From CPC320 sp002684375 (GTDB taxonomy: Bacteria > Pseudomonadota > Alphaproteobacteria > Rhodobacterales > Rhodobacteraceae): a DNA stretch of 64,000 nucleotides. How positions within the stretch are numbered: the first letter of the stretch is position 1; each line of letters begins with the position of its first letter. Location of the stretch: contig CBFIHZ010000009.1 in assembly GCA_965662545.1 (NCBI GenBank), positions 41,158-105,157 of the forward strand, read 5' to 3'. The notes below the pieces were generated by a model that made no database searches, had not been told where the DNA came from, and worked only from the letters and a program-made list of their open reading frames with translations. The position numbers and the translations under genes were made by a program. Below are positions 62,484 through 64,000 of the stretch, one piece after another.

Positions 62484-62506
62484 AAAAGAATTGTTGTTCT
62501 CTTTTG
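62484..62506. promoter_or_regulatory. Operator dyad 2 near the TetR gene
   Basis: AAAAAGAA-N6-TTCTCTTTT is an imperfect copy of dyad 1, about 55 bases before the TetR start. Two related sites in a divergent promoter fit joint control of the operon and autoregulation. Confidence 0.5.
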
Positions 62507-62560
62507 TCATTTACTTGATGCCTGCAGATTGTGTAGTTGTGCGGCCGTTCAGGAGGCCTC

Positions 62561-63223
62561 ATGACCGAACAAAGCCGCAGTATTGGTAAAAATGTTGAAG
62601 GCGTTTATACGGCGCGTCAGGATCGTAGTCGTCGCTCGCGTGACGCATTTATTGAGTCAGGCATCGTTCTGCTGAATGAAATGCGGTTTGACGATTTAAA
62701 AGTGTCGGAGCTGGCACGGCATAGTGGCCGCTCGGTCGGGAGTTTTTACAAGCGTTTTGAGGACAAAGAAGCGTTTTTTCGTGCACTGCGGGCCGCTGTT
62801 GTCACCCGGGACCGATCCATCATTGCAACGCGGCTGTCTCAAGATCGTCTGGAAACCCTATCATCCGAAGACGTGATGAATGAAATGGTTGACACACTGG
62901 CGGATATTTTCACAAGCGAGGTGCGCGGGGTACTGCGGGAATCTCTGCTGCGAATTCTTGACCCTGAGGATGTTTGGGAACCGATGCGAGAGTCAGGCCG
63001 ACAAGTCCAGCAACGCATTGTGGACCGATTCAGATCGGAGCCTTCGATCTTGAGCGAAGAGCACACTGAGAGAAAAATCCGTTTTTGCTATCAGATCATC
63101 GCCGGCGTTCTGCAGAATGATCTCGTGAATGACTTTCATATATTTTCCACCAAAGACACGTCGATCCGGATTGCGTTGAAAGCGGCCTTGACGGATCATA
63201 TGAACAGTGGGTCATCTTACTGA
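62561..63223 (+). CDS. TetR/AcrR-family transcriptional regulator
   Basis: The 220-residue regulator has an N-terminal helix-turn-helix at about 45-66 (LKVSELARHSGRSVGSFYKR, then FEDKEAFF) and a helical ligand domain. AGGAGG lies five bases before the ATG at 62561. It is divergent from the metallophosphoesterase-TTT-sulfatase operon and is its likely repressor, responding to the substrate or a product. Confidence 0.9.
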   Translation: MTEQSRSIGKNVEGVYTARQDRSRRSRDAFIESGIVLLNEMRFDDLKVSELARHSGRSVGSFYKRFEDKEAFFRALRAAVVTRDRSIIATRLSQDRLETLSSEDVMNEMVDTLADIFTSEVRGVLRESLLRILDPEDVWEPMRESGRQVQQRIVDRFRSEPSILSEEHTERKIRFCYQIIAGVLQNDLVNDFHIFSTKDTSIRIALKAALTDHMNSGSSY

Positions 63224-63870
63224 GGGGCGCATTCGGCCGCTAATGATGCGGGTTTTATAATCGCGCTTTGCCCAAGACAACTGCTCGAAACGCGCCAGAA
63301 AGGCGCGGCCGAGGCTGCTGGCCGGATGTGATGTCCGTTCGCACCAATCCAAACAAGCGCAGCACAGAGGGGTTTTTTGGGCGTGTAAAGTCATAAGATC
63401 GCCCCCAAATTCATTGGCAAAGCGCGCGCCAGCCGTCGTTAGAACCAGACTGTCACCCATTTAGATTATCAAATTCCTCGAAATCAGGCTGTCAAAAACT
63501 GTGTTCCCATGGCACCGGCGAGATGGTTATCGCCCACCCGTACTTTTCGAAGCCCGAAGTCTTTTGGTCCGGTACCCGTGCGAAGACGGCCTCTATCAGC
63601 CGCAAGTCCCATAATGTCTTCTAAAACGCCGGCGATCTTATCACTTGCGATTGTGAAATATTCATGGCGTCCTTGTTTGCGCGGTCGCACTAGCCCGCCT
63701 TGGTCCAGCTTTGAAAGAGGCGAACTTGCCGTTTGTACCGTCACGCCGGCCTCTTTGACATGTTCGCGGACTGTCAGCGCTTTGCCTGTCATCAAAGCCG
63801 TTAACATATTGGCACGGTCTGGATCCCCGATGAGTGCCGCGACATATGCGATAGCTGGACCGTATTTCAT
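63212..63870 (-). pseudogene. Broken ArsR-type helix-turn-helix regulator
   Basis: From the ATG at 63870 the minus strand reads MKYGPAIAYVAALIGDPDRA, ALTVREHVKEAGVTVQTASS and LVRPRKQGRHEYFTIASDKI, the start of an ArsR-family regulator of about 220 residues. The frame is lost in a T run near 63490 (after MGTQF). A further in-frame TAA precedes the next block, where homology resumes with LVLTTAGARFANEFGGDL and PLCCACLDWCERTSHPASSL. So one frameshift and one stop break the gene, and the last residues also look worn. It converges with the TetR gene. Confidence 0.7.
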
Positions 63871-64000
63871 AGTTTGATCGTAATCGAAGCATTTATACCC
63901 GACAACCCGATACAAAGGTGGTAACAGTAAAGGGGTTCATGATGCTAACTTGTAAAATCCGCTTTCAAATCGATCCGAAAAAATAAAGTATTTTGCCGTA
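63871..64000. other. Window end, no feature
   Basis: Nothing recognised; this is upstream sequence of the broken ArsR gene. Confidence 0.3.

Overview
The window is about 64 kb of chromosome from a marine alphaproteobacterium, almost certainly a Rhodobacteraceae member of the Roseobacter group. The signs are a DMSP demethylase (DmdA), a BCCT carrier beside it, one TRAP and two tripartite tricarboxylate (TTT) transporter sets, a trgB-cysK-MscS-alaX block like the Rhodobacter tellurite locus, a ccmABCDG cluster, and moderate GC. No rRNA, CRISPR array, intact prophage or intact insertion sequence was seen. There is one tRNA, tRNA-Ser(GGA).

Layout. 0-5.8 kb is a decaying accessory stretch: the end of a class I aminotransferase, a CaiB-type CoA-transferase pseudogene cut off by an IS481 remnant, an AT-rich EamA exporter, an IS256 scrap and an orphan flagellin. 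5.8-10.6 kb holds the DMSP group: dmdA, a DUF1326/DUF2182 pair, and a BCCT transporter behind a clear sigma70-type promoter. 10.7-20.0 kb runs forward: class V aminotransferase, photolyase, cyclopropane fatty acid synthase, trgB, cysK, MscS channel and alaX, followed by tRNA-Ser, a TnpB scrap and a second flagellin on the other strand. 23.3-29.5 kb holds dctPQM with an upstream pair of dyads, then ccmABCDG. 29.5-47.9 kb is mostly housekeeping: acnA, fliG, purB, enolase, a Fur-family gene, a DEAD-box helicase, PBP1A, prfB and two EamA exporters. 48-54.3 kb is a TctABC transporter divergent from a TctDE two-component system that carries an overlapping periplasmic binding protein gene.

55.9-63.2 kb is the most distinctive region. 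A tightly packed minus-strand operon reads metallophosphoesterase, TctC, TctB, TctA, sulfatase, formylglycine-generating enzyme. A TetR-family regulator is divergent, and two AT-rich dyads lie between it and the operon. Neither the sulfatase nor its maturase has a signal peptide, while the TctC protein does. The simplest reading is that a sulfated compound is imported intact and desulfated in the cytoplasm, with the maturation enzyme supplied by the same operon. The substrate cannot be told from sequence.

Two of the uptake systems (dctPQM and the first tctCBA) have a strong hairpin between the binding-protein gene and the membrane genes, which would allow excess binding protein to be made. 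All calls come from reading motifs by eye; no database search was run.
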